This document shows positions 52,746 to 61,153 of a stretch of DNA of 64,000 nt, in pieces (positions within the stretch are counted from its first letter, which is position 1; every line of letters begins with the position of its first letter). A model generated the notes under the pieces. The model did not search any database, was not told the DNA's origin, and saw only the letters and a list, made by a program, of their open reading frames with translations. The stretch spans positions 1-64,000 of the forward strand of contig JADJWX010000013.1 of assembly GCA_016716135.1 (NCBI GenBank). The letters are read 5' to 3'. This DNA is from Lewinellaceae bacterium (GTDB lineage Bacteria > Bacteroidota > Bacteroidia > Chitinophagales > Saprospiraceae). The position numbers and the translations under genes were made by a program.

Positions 52746-53870
52746 ATGAACGACGTACTTGCAACGGAAACATCCTGGGCAGATCGCACCCAAACGCTCG
52801 GCAAAACGTTTGCCGACAACGCTGCCCGCAACGATGCCGACGGCACCTTTGTGTTTGAAAACTACAAAATACTCAAGGCCAACCGCTATTTCTCCGCCAT
52901 GATCCCCACTGAATTTGGCGGCGGCGGTATCAGCCATGCCGAAATGTGCGAAATCATCCGAGCGCTGGCGCATTCCTGCGGATCGACAGCCCTGGCATTT
53001 TCGATGCACCAGCACCTGGTTGCCGCCACGATCTGGAAATACAAACACAAGGGCGAAGGCGCTGCCCTGCTGCAAAATGTTGCAAAACACCAACTGGTAC
53101 TGGTCAGCACCGGCGCCCGCGACTGGCTCGATTCGAATGGTTCCATGGAAAAAACCGAGGGGGGCTATTTCCTCTCCGGGAAGAAACACTTCGCCAGCCA
53201 ATCCATCGCCGGCGATGCCGCTGTGACCAGCGCACCCTGCCAAAATCCGGAAGGGCAGTGGTCGGTATTGCATTTTTCTGTACCCATGAAAACCAAGGGT
53301 GTATCGGTGCTGGATGACTGGGATACCCTGGGCATGCGTGCGACGGGTTCGCAAACGATCGTTTTTGACAACGTGTTTGTGCCCGATTCCGCCATTGCGC
53401 TGGAGCGGCCGCGCACGGGTTACCATCCCGTCTGGGATGTGGTGCTCACCGTGGCCATGCCCCTGATCATGTCGGCCTATGTGGGCCTTGCGGAAAAAGC
53501 CATGGAGATCGCGCTGACCATTGGGAAAAAATACCAGCGCAACCAGAAGCACCTGCCGTACATCATAGGCAAACTCAACAACACGCTGGTCAGTGCGCAA
53601 ATTCAGTGGCAGGCAATGCATGCGCTGACCAACAATTTTGACTTTAAACCTAATGCGGACACTACGGTCAAGATGCTGAGCCTTAAAACCAATGTCTCGG
53701 ACGCCTGCACCCAAACAGTTTCGGAAGCCATGGATGCGATTGGCGGGCAGAGCTTTTACAAGAAAAATCAGCTCGAACGCCTGTTCCGCGATGTGCAGGC
53801 TGCGCCCTTTCACCCGCTCCCGAAGTGGGACCAGTATGCGTTCACCGGCGAAAAATTACTGGAGGATTAG
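52746..53870 (+). CDS. Acyl-CoA dehydrogenase family flavoprotein
   Basis: This 374-residue protein follows the family fold: an N-terminal helical domain (FSAMIPTEFGGGGISHAEMC), a central beta domain (GGYFLSGKKHFASQSIAGDA, LGMRATGSQTIVFDNVFVP) and a C-terminal four-helix bundle (AMDAIGGQSFYKKNQLERLF). The usual catalytic glutamate is not obvious, so it may be a monooxygenase-type relative such as SfnC/DszC or another non-classical member. It lies 87 bp after the AraC gene and before a cysteine-dioxygenase-like gene. Confidence 0.8.
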   Translation: MNDVLATETSWADRTQTLGKTFADNAARNDADGTFVFENYKILKANRYFSAMIPTEFGGGGISHAEMCEIIRALAHSCGSTALAFSMHQHLVAATIWKYKHKGEGAALLQNVAKHQLVLVSTGARDWLDSNGSMEKTEGGYFLSGKKHFASQSIAGDAAVTSAPCQNPEGQWSVLHFSVPMKTKGVSVLDDWDTLGMRATGSQTIVFDNVFVPDSAIALERPRTGYHPVWDVVLTVAMPLIMSAYVGLAEKAMEIALTIGKKYQRNQKHLPYIIGKLNNTLVSAQIQWQAMHALTNNFDFKPNADTTVKMLSLKTNVSDACTQTVSEAMDAIGGQSFYKKNQLERLFRDVQAAPFHPLPKWDQYAFTGEKLLED

Positions 53871-53999
53871 GCATACTGCATTGCGCTTTATTTTTTTTAT
53901 ACGCTGCCTGAACCTGCAACCAATGCCGCATTATCCCGGTCGAACGGAGCGGAGCGGTATGCCGGTTTGGGCGGCAATAAGTAGGTTAAACGATACCAT

Positions 54000-54644
54000 A
54001 TGAAAGCGATTCACAGTGCAGCGCAGGTAAACGAAACAAGCGCGTTTGCGGCAACGGGTGCAAAACAGGCGCCACCTATACACGATTCAGGCCCCGGGAC
54101 CGGCAAAACGACCGCGAACTGGATGCCCTACCATATCCCAATATCCCTGCTGACGGAAAAAGCCTTTGCAGACATCGCCCGGGGCCGTATTCCCAATTTT
54201 CAGCGCTTGTGCCGGCAACTTTTAAAAACCATTGACCCGGCGCAGGAGTCTTTCTCGGCCCTCCAGTTTCTGGATGCCCTGGTGCAGCATTCTTTCCACG
54301 ACCCGGCGGATATCCGGCGTGTTTTACGGCACCCCGATTCAAGCCATGTACTTGTCCACAACGAATACCTGAAGGTGATCCTGATCCGCTGGGAGCCCGG
54401 GCAGGCGAGCAACCTGCATGGCCACGCTACCGGCGGTTGTGTGTTCAAAGTGTTGCACGGTACGGTGGAGGAAAGCCGCTACGCGGCAAATGCCCCGGAA
54501 AAACAACTGGCCCGCAACACGTACTTCGCCGGCAACATGGCCTATATCGACGACCGGATGGGCTTTCATGTGGTCCGAAATGTGGGGACTGAACCGGCGG
54601 TGACGATGCATTTGTATACGCCGGGCGGAAAAAAGCGGGGATAG
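54000..54644 (+). CDS. Cysteine dioxygenase-type cupin protein
   Basis: This 214-residue protein has a cupin with LIRWEPGQASNLHGHATGGC (two His ligands) and VFKVLHGTVEE. The third His is in YIDDRMGFHVVRNVG, and TMHLYTPG follows. These match the cysteine dioxygenase superfamily, which adds O2 to thiols with a 3-His iron. About 50 N-terminal residues precede the conserved domain. With the preceding flavoprotein it suggests an organosulfur module (inference). Confidence 0.8.
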   Translation: MKAIHSAAQVNETSAFAATGAKQAPPIHDSGPGTGKTTANWMPYHIPISLLTEKAFADIARGRIPNFQRLCRQLLKTIDPAQESFSALQFLDALVQHSFHDPADIRRVLRHPDSSHVLVHNEYLKVILIRWEPGQASNLHGHATGGCVFKVLHGTVEESRYAANAPEKQLARNTYFAGNMAYIDDRMGFHVVRNVGTEPAVTMHLYTPGGKKRG

Positions 54645-54730
54645 GTGCAGGCGGTTGCAACGGTGGTGGTTGTGGCGCCGTCTGGGTTTGCGGGACACTA
54701 CAAAGTCGGGTTCCTAAGTGTAAAAAAGCC

Positions 54731-54738
54731 TAATTTTG
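54731..54738 (+). promoter_or_regulatory. -7 promoter element of the small HNH-associated gene
   Basis: TAATTTTG fits TAnnTTTG and lies 16 bases before the ATG. Confidence 0.45.
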
Positions 54739-54753
54739 TACAAATTCTGTTTT

Positions 54754-54993
54754 ATGACTGCTTCAGCCACATATGATACTGTCGCCGATTTCCTGGCCAG
54801 TATGGACCCTGCCCGAATTCTGGAACTGCACGCACCGGAGGCCATGCAGGAGCGCATGGAAGAGCTTTTGGAAAGAGAAAAAGAGGCCGGACTCACCAAG
54901 AACGAGAAGGATGAATTGGACCATTATATCGTATTGGAACGCCTGATTCGATTGGCTAAAGCGAATGCATATTTACGCCTTGCCAAGAAATGA
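54754..54993 (+). CDS. Small protein usually paired with an HNH endonuclease
   Basis: This 79-residue helical protein reads TASATYDTVADFLASMDPAR to HYIVLERLIRLAKANAYLRL. From memory, similar proteins in Bacteroidota and Cyanobacteria sit directly before a gene for a small HNH nuclease. Here its stop overlaps the start of an HNH remnant (54990). Function unknown; an antitoxin or nuclease-control role is only a guess. Confidence 0.6.
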   Translation: MTASATYDTVADFLASMDPARILELHAPEAMQERMEELLEREKEAGLTKNEKDELDHYIVLERLIRLAKANAYLRLAKK

Positions 54994-55159
54994 GCCGGAG
55001 CATTCCAGACAGCCTGCGCCGGGAAATTGCCGGACGTGCAGCCATATTGCCGGTTGCCGGAAAAGGCAGCATTTGGAGGTCATCTACTGTTTAGAATTAT
55101 TCATTGAAGATGAACAATGCGAATCATGGGCAAAACAGGCACATTTCAGTACATATTGA
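54990..55159 (+). pseudogene. Remnant of an HNH endonuclease gene
   Basis: An ATG overlapping the previous stop reads SRSIPDSLRREIAGRAA, typical of the start of small HNH nucleases. A one-base shift then gives PYCRLPEKAAFGGH, which resembles the next conserved block (CEYCRLPEKAAF). A further frame gives EVIYCLELFIEDEQCESWAK before a stop at 55159. The catalytic DHI...H region and the rest are missing, so this is a truncated, frameshifted remnant. Confidence 0.6.
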
Positions 55160-55197
55160 ATTATTGGGCTGTAATTATGTGAAATATACCCAAAGCA

Positions 55198-55342
55198 CTT
55201 GTCATGTCGCAGCGCAGCGGAGACATCTACAAAAGTTCAATTATTCGAACTGCCTTAAAAATACTTAAGGCACCAACATTTATGGGCAAATCCCGCGAAT
55301 GCTATTCGTGTAGGTGTCTCCGCTGCGCTGCGACAGGACAAG
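55198..55342. repeat. 145-bp nested inverted repeat
   Basis: The arms CTTGTCATGTCGCAGCGCAG and CTGCGCTGCGACAGGACAAG extend through GGAGACATCTACA/TGTAGGTGTCTCC. The loop carries a separate hairpin, GCCTTAA...TTAAGGC. The arms belong to the same broad type (GCAGCGCAGCG/GCGCAGCGAG) as the middle pair at 24873-25169 and the pair at 60687-61152. Confidence 0.88.
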
Positions 55343-55505
55343 TAGGGAGATGACCTCGACATATATTTAACCCATGATTTGCATGAACAACCTATTGATT
55401 ATTTGTATCCGGTCAACCCTCTAAAGTTGACGACATTAGACTGCGAGCCTCGCCAACAATAGATGCTCCTGCAATTTTTTCCCTAACCATTTTCTGTCCG
55501 TCAAT
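55343..55505. other. Non-coding spacer
   Basis: No ORF, promoter box or clear repeat was seen between the inverted repeat and the end of the VOC gene. Confidence 0.4.
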
Positions 55506-55877
55506 TCAAACATGCTGGTCCAACAGTACCGCATTCCCGTCGGGGTCGATCAGTACGATACTTGCGGGACCCGACGTGCTTTCGTCCGCTTCATTTTCGA
55601 GTTTGACGTTTTTGCTTTTCAACTGGCGCTGGATTTCACGTACATCGTCAAACTCGGCGAGCTTTTGCGCGTTTTCGTCCCAGCCCGGGTTGAAGGTCAA
55701 AATGTTGTTTGGGAACATGCCCTGGAAAAGCCCGATGAGGGCGTTCCCGTTTTTCATAATGAGGTAGTTCCGGGCAATGTCGCCTGCGAAGACGGTAAAG
55801 CCCAGGTTTTCATAAAACTGTTTGGAAGCATGGATGTCTTTGACCGCCAGACTTATGGAGAATGCACCTAATTTCAT
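55506..55877 (-). CDS. VOC superfamily (glyoxalase/bleomycin-resistance fold) protein
   Basis: This 123-residue protein has paired beta-alpha-beta modules: FSISLAVKDIHASKQFYENL with GFTVFAG in the first half, and GPASIVLIDPDGNAVLLDQH in the second. The pattern of acid and histidine ligands is incomplete, so metal binding and substrate are unclear. It stands alone between repeat-rich spacers. Confidence 0.8.
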   Translation of the reverse strand: MKLGAFSISLAVKDIHASKQFYENLGFTVFAGDIARNYLIMKNGNALIGLFQGMFPNNILTFNPGWDENAQKLAEFDDVREIQRQLKSKNVKLENEADESTSGPASIVLIDPDGNAVLLDQHV

Positions 55878-56437
55878 GACGTTATCCTTTTTGTTTTCTT
55901 GTTCATTTTGAAAAATGTCGCCTGCGAAACACGGCCTGAAAAACCAGGTGTCAGGTTGCAGGAAACAGGCTATGTGTCGGTAAAAATGCTGAAAAAATAC
56001 AAAAATTGATAAAAAAAACCGACGTTTCCGGCGCCGGCTCTGTCCTGCAATAGTTGGGAATAACCCAGGGCATACGCGTCAAAATTGTTCAATACTCGCC
56101 TGCTCACAGTAAAAAGCGGCCCGGTGGGCCGGCATATTGGTAGCAATGGTGACCGGTCATTTTTACAGTGGCCCAGCGGGCCACTATTGGGCTCATGACA
56201 ATCGTGTAATGCCGGCCCGGAAACTACCAATCCTTGGGCCAATACTACTACCAAGATATCGCCCCATCCGGGTCGATTATGAGGTGTTTGCCTTGGGAAT
56301 AACCCGGACGCGTTGAAAAAATGTACGCTGCCAAATACGCGCCCCGGTGAATTTTTGCCAAAAAACCACCCTTTAGCTTTTATCGGGCTTGTATATGGTT
56401 CAAAAGATCAAGTTTTGCCGACTAAATTTCTCGTTTT
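55878..56437. other. Repeat-rich intergenic region with REP-like hairpins
   Basis: This 560-bp region has no ORF I can support. It contains two GC hairpins, CGGCCCGGTGGGCCG (near 56118) and AGTGGCCCAGCGGGCCACT (near 56165), and partial inverted copies of GCCGGCA...TTGGTAG and CTACCAA. A weak promoter-like AAGTTTTG lies near 56410, shortly before the next ATG. Confidence 0.55.
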
Positions 56438-58075
56438 ATGTCTGCCTTGCAGTTGTTTTCAATTGGTTTGTTGCTTTGTGCCACCCATGATCTTGTCGCG
56501 CAAACCCCCAACCGCCCCGTGCTGCCGGGTGTCCCTGCGTATGAATTTGTACTGCACGACAGCAGTTACCAGGGCTACTACCTCACCACGCCGTTTTTTT
56601 TGGGTAACGCGGTCGGTACTGAACCCAAGCCACTTTTAATGCTGGATTCCCGCGGCTACGTTGTGTGGTATATGCTTGTGGGTGCCTGGAATTTACTCGA
56701 TTTTAAATTTGATCCGGAGCACCAGCGATACCAGTTTATAAAATACGTCAATCCACAAACGGTGCAGTATATCCTGATGGACCCTGGCTTCAACCCGGTG
56801 GATTCCTTCACCACGGTGAACGGCATCCGGCCGGATGTGCACGATTTTCAACTGTCCAAAACCGGCACCGTGCTCCTTGCCGGGGTGCACGACACCATTT
56901 TGAACCTGAGCGCCTACCAGTTTGCCGGCTCCCAGGGGAGCGGCTCCACCCGGGCGCTCGGTTTTGTGGTGCAGGAATTTGATGCTGACCGCAACGTGAT
57001 TTTCCAGTGGAACAGCAACGAACACATCCACCCGGGCGACAGCTACGTGGGCTACCCCTACCACCCGGCTTCCTTTGACTATTGCCATGGCAACACCATC
57101 GAAGAAGAGCCCGACGGCAACCTGTTGCTTTCGTTCCGCAACCTCGACGCGGTGTATAAAATTGACCGTCAAACCGGCGAAATACTGTGGCAACTCGGCG
57201 GCAAATTTTCCGATTTCAGCTTTGCCAACGACGGTGGCTTCAGCGGCCAGCACGATGTGCGCCGCCTGCCCAATGGCAACGTCGCCATGTTCGACAACGC
57301 CAACATGGCCGCGCCGCCACAACAATCCCGCGCCGTGGAATACCATCTCGACACGGTGCAGTGGGTGGCCACCAAAGTTTGGGAATACCGGTACTCCCCG
57401 GCATTTTTCAGTTCGGCCATGGGCGGCCATCAGACGACCCCCGACCGGCGCCACCTGATCAACTATGGGTTGAATTACCGCCCCGACCCAAGTTTTGTGC
57501 TGGTCGATGACGACGGCGCGCTGCTGTCCGAACTGTTTTTCCGGGATTCCTTCATGAGTTACCGGGCTGCCTTGTCGGCCGACTTGCCGCTGGGTAATGC
57601 ACAACGCCCGCAGCTGTCTTGCGCCCAACAGGGCGGCTTGGTGACGCTGTCGGGACCGCCTGGCCACACCGCTTATGTCTGGTCTACGGGCGAAACGACG
57701 GCTGAAATCACCGTGCAAACTCCCGGTGTGTATCAGCTTTGGGTCAACCACGGCGCGGGCATGCTGGGCTCGGAGCCTTTTGTTATTGAAGATGTCAGCA
57801 TGGCATGCCCGGTGAGCAACACAGCAGCGCCGGACATGCCGGATCAACAACGGATAGTCGGCTGGTACGACCTGCTGGGGCGGCAAGTGACGCCGCCACC
57901 GGCGCCTGCCGGGCAGTTGTGGGTGCTGCGGTATGCGGATGGGAGGGCAAGGTTGATTAACGGTTTTGAAGGTCTTTGTTCCCTGAAACTCAAATACAAA
58001 ACTTATATGGTCAAGTTTGAGGTAAAGGCGCCTCCAAACGCCCGTCGCCGGCTTTCTGATGCACGTCGGGGTTGA
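56438..58075 (+). CDS. Arylsulfotransferase (ASST)-like secreted protein
   Basis: This 545-residue protein has a signal peptide (MSALQLFSIGLLLCATHDLV, ending AQT). The propeller has ASST-type blocks: RPDVHDFQLSKTGTVLLAG, DYCHGNTIEEEPDGNLLLSF, YKIDRQTGEILWQLGG and FSGQHDVRRLPNGNVAMFDN. ASST-type enzymes transfer sulfate between phenolic compounds; the active histidines are plausible in HGN, GQHD and GGHQ. A sorting domain follows (IVGWYDLLGRQV, LWVLRYADGRARL). About 35 extra residues after it (from EGLCSLKLKYKTY) run into the convergent FkbM gene and may reflect a small frameshift. Confidence 0.82.
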   Translation: MSALQLFSIGLLLCATHDLVAQTPNRPVLPGVPAYEFVLHDSSYQGYYLTTPFFLGNAVGTEPKPLLMLDSRGYVVWYMLVGAWNLLDFKFDPEHQRYQFIKYVNPQTVQYILMDPGFNPVDSFTTVNGIRPDVHDFQLSKTGTVLLAGVHDTILNLSAYQFAGSQGSGSTRALGFVVQEFDADRNVIFQWNSNEHIHPGDSYVGYPYHPASFDYCHGNTIEEEPDGNLLLSFRNLDAVYKIDRQTGEILWQLGGKFSDFSFANDGGFSGQHDVRRLPNGNVAMFDNANMAAPPQQSRAVEYHLDTVQWVATKVWEYRYSPAFFSSAMGGHQTTPDRRHLINYGLNYRPDPSFVLVDDDGALLSELFFRDSFMSYRAALSADLPLGNAQRPQLSCAQQGGLVTLSGPPGHTAYVWSTGETTAEITVQTPGVYQLWVNHGAGMLGSEPFVIEDVSMACPVSNTAAPDMPDQQRIVGWYDLLGRQVTPPPAPAGQLWVLRYADGRARLINGFEGLCSLKLKYKTYMVKFEVKAPPNARRRLSDARRG

Positions 58076-58715
58076 ATGCGCTCAGGGGATTTAACCTGCC
58101 GTTTTCAAAAAAATAGCCCTGGTAGCCAATGTCGAGCAGGAGCTGGAACACTTCAAAAACGGAGGCGCCGTTCAGGTGCCGGGCTTCGCATTCCATCAGT
58201 ATTTTCGGGCGGTGCTTTTTCAGCAGTTCGAGGCCACCCTCCAGCACCGCTTTTTCATGGCCTTCCACGTCGATTTTGATCAGGCTCGGGGCGATGTTTT
58301 TTGTCAAAAAATAATCGTCGAGGGTGACTACGTCAATTTTTATGGTGTTGACTTGTTCGTCGCCGGAAAAACTGCCGATGCGGGCGCCGGGCGAGCTTCC
58401 GCTTTTGGTGACCGGAATGTGAAAGTCCAGGACTCCGGGGGCTGAAGACAGGCCCTTGTTTTCCAGCACAACTGTCTGGGAATCTCCGACGGTTTCGTTC
58501 AGATAACGGAACAATTTGGGCTGCGGCTCAAAGGCAAAAACCCGGCCCCGGCTGCCCACGCTTTCCCGGAGCCAATACAGGTACCCGCCCTTGTGGCAGC
58601 CGATATCGATAGCGGTTGCCCCCGTTTTCAGGTTTTGCCGGATATAGCGGATCTCCGGCGGGTCGATGAGAAAACGGTAGCGGTAGGCCCGGAAAATGAA
58701 TTTTAGGTTCGGCAT
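58011..58715 (-). CDS. FkbM-family SAM-dependent methyltransferase
   Basis: This 234-residue protein carries the SAM motif TAIDIGCHKGGYLYWL, VFAFEPQPKLFRYLNE, the FkbM core VVTLDDYF...LIKIDVEGHEKAVLEG and ILMECEARHL. FkbM-type enzymes O-methylate sugars or small molecules. No sugar-biosynthesis cluster is adjacent. The gene ends inside the 3' part of the ASST-like gene (65-bp overlap). Confidence 0.87.
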   Translation of the reverse strand: MPNLKFIFRAYRYRFLIDPPEIRYIRQNLKTGATAIDIGCHKGGYLYWLRESVGSRGRVFAFEPQPKLFRYLNETVGDSQTVVLENKGLSSAPGVLDFHIPVTKSGSSPGARIGSFSGDEQVNTIKIDVVTLDDYFLTKNIAPSLIKIDVEGHEKAVLEGGLELLKKHRPKILMECEARHLNGASVFEVFQLLLDIGYQGYFFENGRLNPLSAFNPDVHQKAGDGRLEAPLPQT

Positions 58716-58907
58716 GAATTAAACGGCGCGGCTGTTTGTTCGGGCGGCAAAGGTATGGGCTTTTGGACATACTCGTTAGACTGTCAGCCATGCCGGTTAC
58801 TTGCCTTAAATTCACGGGAATCCCAAAATGCGCTTTTACACGTTGTCTGAAAAACTGGATAATTTGGTATAATTGCATATCCTCTACCTGTCATATTCCT
58901 CCATCTC

Positions 58908-60620
58908 ATGCGCAGCTTTTCCGTATTTTTTCTGCTTGCCCTGAATTTTCTTTTTTGCGCAGCCGGTTTTGCACAACCGGCGCTGACGCTCACGCAAATC
59001 ACCACAGTCAGCCAACCGGTCGATATTGCCGCTGCCGGCGATGGTTCCGGACGCCTGTTTTTAGTTGAAAAAGGCGGGACAATCCGGATTCTCGATCTCT
59101 CGTCGTACAGCCTGTTGCCGGATGCCTTTCTGGATATTTCAAGCCTGGTATTGAACAGCGGGGAGCGCGGCCTGCTTGGCCTGACGTTTCACCCGGATTA
59201 TGCGAACAACGGCTATTTCTACGTCAACTATTCCCAGGCAGGCAGCGGCAATACCCGGATCAGCCGGTTTACAGCGACCCCGCCTTCGGCAAACACCGCA
59301 GACCCGGCTTCGGAGTTGCCGATTTTGACGCTTGCCCAACCTTTCACCAACCACAATGGCGGCGACATGGCCTTCGGCCCCGACGGCTATCTCTACATTG
59401 CGTTGGGCGATGGCGGCGGCTCCGGTGACCCCGACAACCGGGCGCAAAACGGCATGGAACTGCACGGTAAAATGCTCCGGATCGACGTAAATAGCACAAG
59501 TGGCGGAAACAACTACGCCATCCCGCCCGACAATCCGTTTATCGGTATGCAAACCCCCGAAATACTGGATGAAATCTGGGCGCTCGGCCTGCGCAATCCC
59601 TGGCGTTTCAGCTTCGACCGCAACACCGGCGATATCTGGATCGCCGATGTGGGGCAGGGCGCCTGGGAAGAACTGAATTACCAGCCGGCTTCCAGCCAGG
59701 GCGGGGAAAATTACGGCTGGCGCTGCTATGAAGGCAATCACAAATTCAATACTACCGTCGGCTGCGGCGCTGTAAGCAGTTATGTGGCCCCGATTTTCGA
59801 ATACGACCATGATCCAAATACAGGGGGCAGGTCCGTGTCGGGCGGTTTTGTCTACCGTGGCAATGAAGTGCCCGACCTGCAAGGCTGGTACGTCATGGCC
59901 GATTACACCTCCGACAACTTCTGGCTGATCCAGTACAACGGCTCGGGCTGGACGGTTGATTTGCAATCCGACGTGCCGGTGGTCGATATTGTGACCTTCG
60001 GTGAAGACGATGACGGTGAGTTGTACACCGCCAGTTTGGGCGGGCAGGTGTATAAAATAACTGCGGCGCCGCTTCCGGTCGAGTTGCTGGACTTTTCCGG
60101 AAAATTTCACGGCGGCCGTACGGAACTGACCTGGACGACGGCCACCGAAAAAAACGCGGCATATTTCCAGGTCGAACGGCAAACGGCAGGCGCCGCTTTT
60201 GAATCCATCGGCACGGTTCCTGCTAGCGGGGTGAGTTCGGTAAACAAAACCTACCAATTCGACGACCCGTATGCGGCGCCGGGCGAAAACAATTACCGGT
60301 TGAAAATGGTAGACCTCGACAACAGTTTTTCGTACTCACCGATTATTTCAGTGTCGGTGAAAGAACCCGCAACCTGGCAGTTGTTGCCAAACCCGACCTC
60401 GGGCCGGGTATCGCTTTCCGTTAACACCGACAGGCAGGTCGACCGCCTGACCTTCGAAGTGCACAATACGCAGGGGCAAGTTGTTTTTTCCGATGTTATT
60501 GAGGCGCCTGAATTTCCCTTCCTGAAGCCCTACAATCTTGGGCGTTTGCCCAAGGGGACCTATTTCTGTCGCATAGATATCGGGGAGAAAACCGCGCTTC
60601 GGCAGTTGGTTTTTTGGTGA
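58908..60620 (+). CDS. Secreted PQQ-type glucose/sorbosone dehydrogenase-like protein with T9SS domain
   Basis: This 570-residue protein has a signal peptide (MRSFSVFFLLALNFLFCAAG, ending FAQ). A soluble-GSDH-type six-bladed propeller follows (about 25-385) with RLFLVEKGGTIRILDL, ERGLLGLTFHPDYANNGYFY, GGDMAFGPDGYLYIALGDGG, LGLRNPWRFSFD and ENYGWRCYEG. Next are a linker domain with LTWTTATEKNAAYFQVERQ and a sorting domain (LLPNPTSGRVSLSVN to ALRQLVFW). The family oxidises sugars with PQQ; no PQQ genes are seen here. Confidence 0.85.
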   Translation: MRSFSVFFLLALNFLFCAAGFAQPALTLTQITTVSQPVDIAAAGDGSGRLFLVEKGGTIRILDLSSYSLLPDAFLDISSLVLNSGERGLLGLTFHPDYANNGYFYVNYSQAGSGNTRISRFTATPPSANTADPASELPILTLAQPFTNHNGGDMAFGPDGYLYIALGDGGGSGDPDNRAQNGMELHGKMLRIDVNSTSGGNNYAIPPDNPFIGMQTPEILDEIWALGLRNPWRFSFDRNTGDIWIADVGQGAWEELNYQPASSQGGENYGWRCYEGNHKFNTTVGCGAVSSYVAPIFEYDHDPNTGGRSVSGGFVYRGNEVPDLQGWYVMADYTSDNFWLIQYNGSGWTVDLQSDVPVVDIVTFGEDDDGELYTASLGGQVYKITAAPLPVELLDFSGKFHGGRTELTWTTATEKNAAYFQVERQTAGAAFESIGTVPASGVSSVNKTYQFDDPYAAPGENNYRLKMVDLDNSFSYSPIISVSVKEPATWQLLPNPTSGRVSLSVNTDRQVDRLTFEVHNTQGQVVFSDVIEAPEFPFLKPYNLGRLPKGTYFCRIDIGEKTALRQLVFW

Positions 60621-60686
60621 AGGATGGAGTTGTCTGCTGGCGGCGTGACTGCGCGCCAAGGATGTCCGGTTTTTACCGTTGCATAC

Positions 60687-61152
60687 GAGGTTGTCTCATA
60701 AGGTGGTTTTGCCACTAAAATCACTAAGCACCACTAAGTTTTCACTAAGTTCAGAGGGTGATTTTAGTGTTTTTAGTGCACTTTACCGGCGTGCAAAGGC
60801 AAGTTATATTTAGGATTCCCCTTTTCGAGCGGGCAGGTTCCTCGCTGCGCTCGGAATGACAAGGCTCATTGCGTAAAACATGGAGGGGCGGTAAATCCTG
60901 GTAAGGCAACATTGCGGCGCCCCCCCCTTTGGCCCAACTGCTGCGGGTGCTCCTGAGGCCAAAATTGGGGGCGCCGTAATGTTCCGTTATTCCAAATCTT
61001 TCGCCCCAATTCTTAAAACGAGGTTTGGTCATTCCGAGCGCAGCGAGGAACCTGTACAAGCGAAAAGAGCGAGGTTGCTGTTAATTATAACTAATCATTG
61101 CACGCCGGTATAGTGCACTTAGTGTTGAAAGAAAAACTCATGAGACAGCCTC
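60687..61152. repeat. 466-bp concentric inverted repeat of at least four families
   Basis: From outside in: GAGGTTGTCTCATAAG with CTCATGAGACAGCCTC; AGTGCACTTTACCGGCGTGC with its complement at 61097-61120; GCAGGTTCCTCGCTGCGCTC with GAGCGCAGCGAGGAACCTG; and ACATTGCGGCGCCCCCC with GGGGGCGCCGTAATGT. All share one centre near 60930. The right arm ends one base before the stop codon of the AlkD-like gene. There is no ORF. Confidence 0.9.
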
Positions 61153-61153
61153 T

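Noticed and set aside
54090..54113. Walker-A-like GPGTGKTT in the cysteine-dioxygenase-like protein
   Set aside because: There is no Walker B or other NTPase motif, and the segment lies in the variable N-terminal extension before a clear cupin, so I take it as chance.
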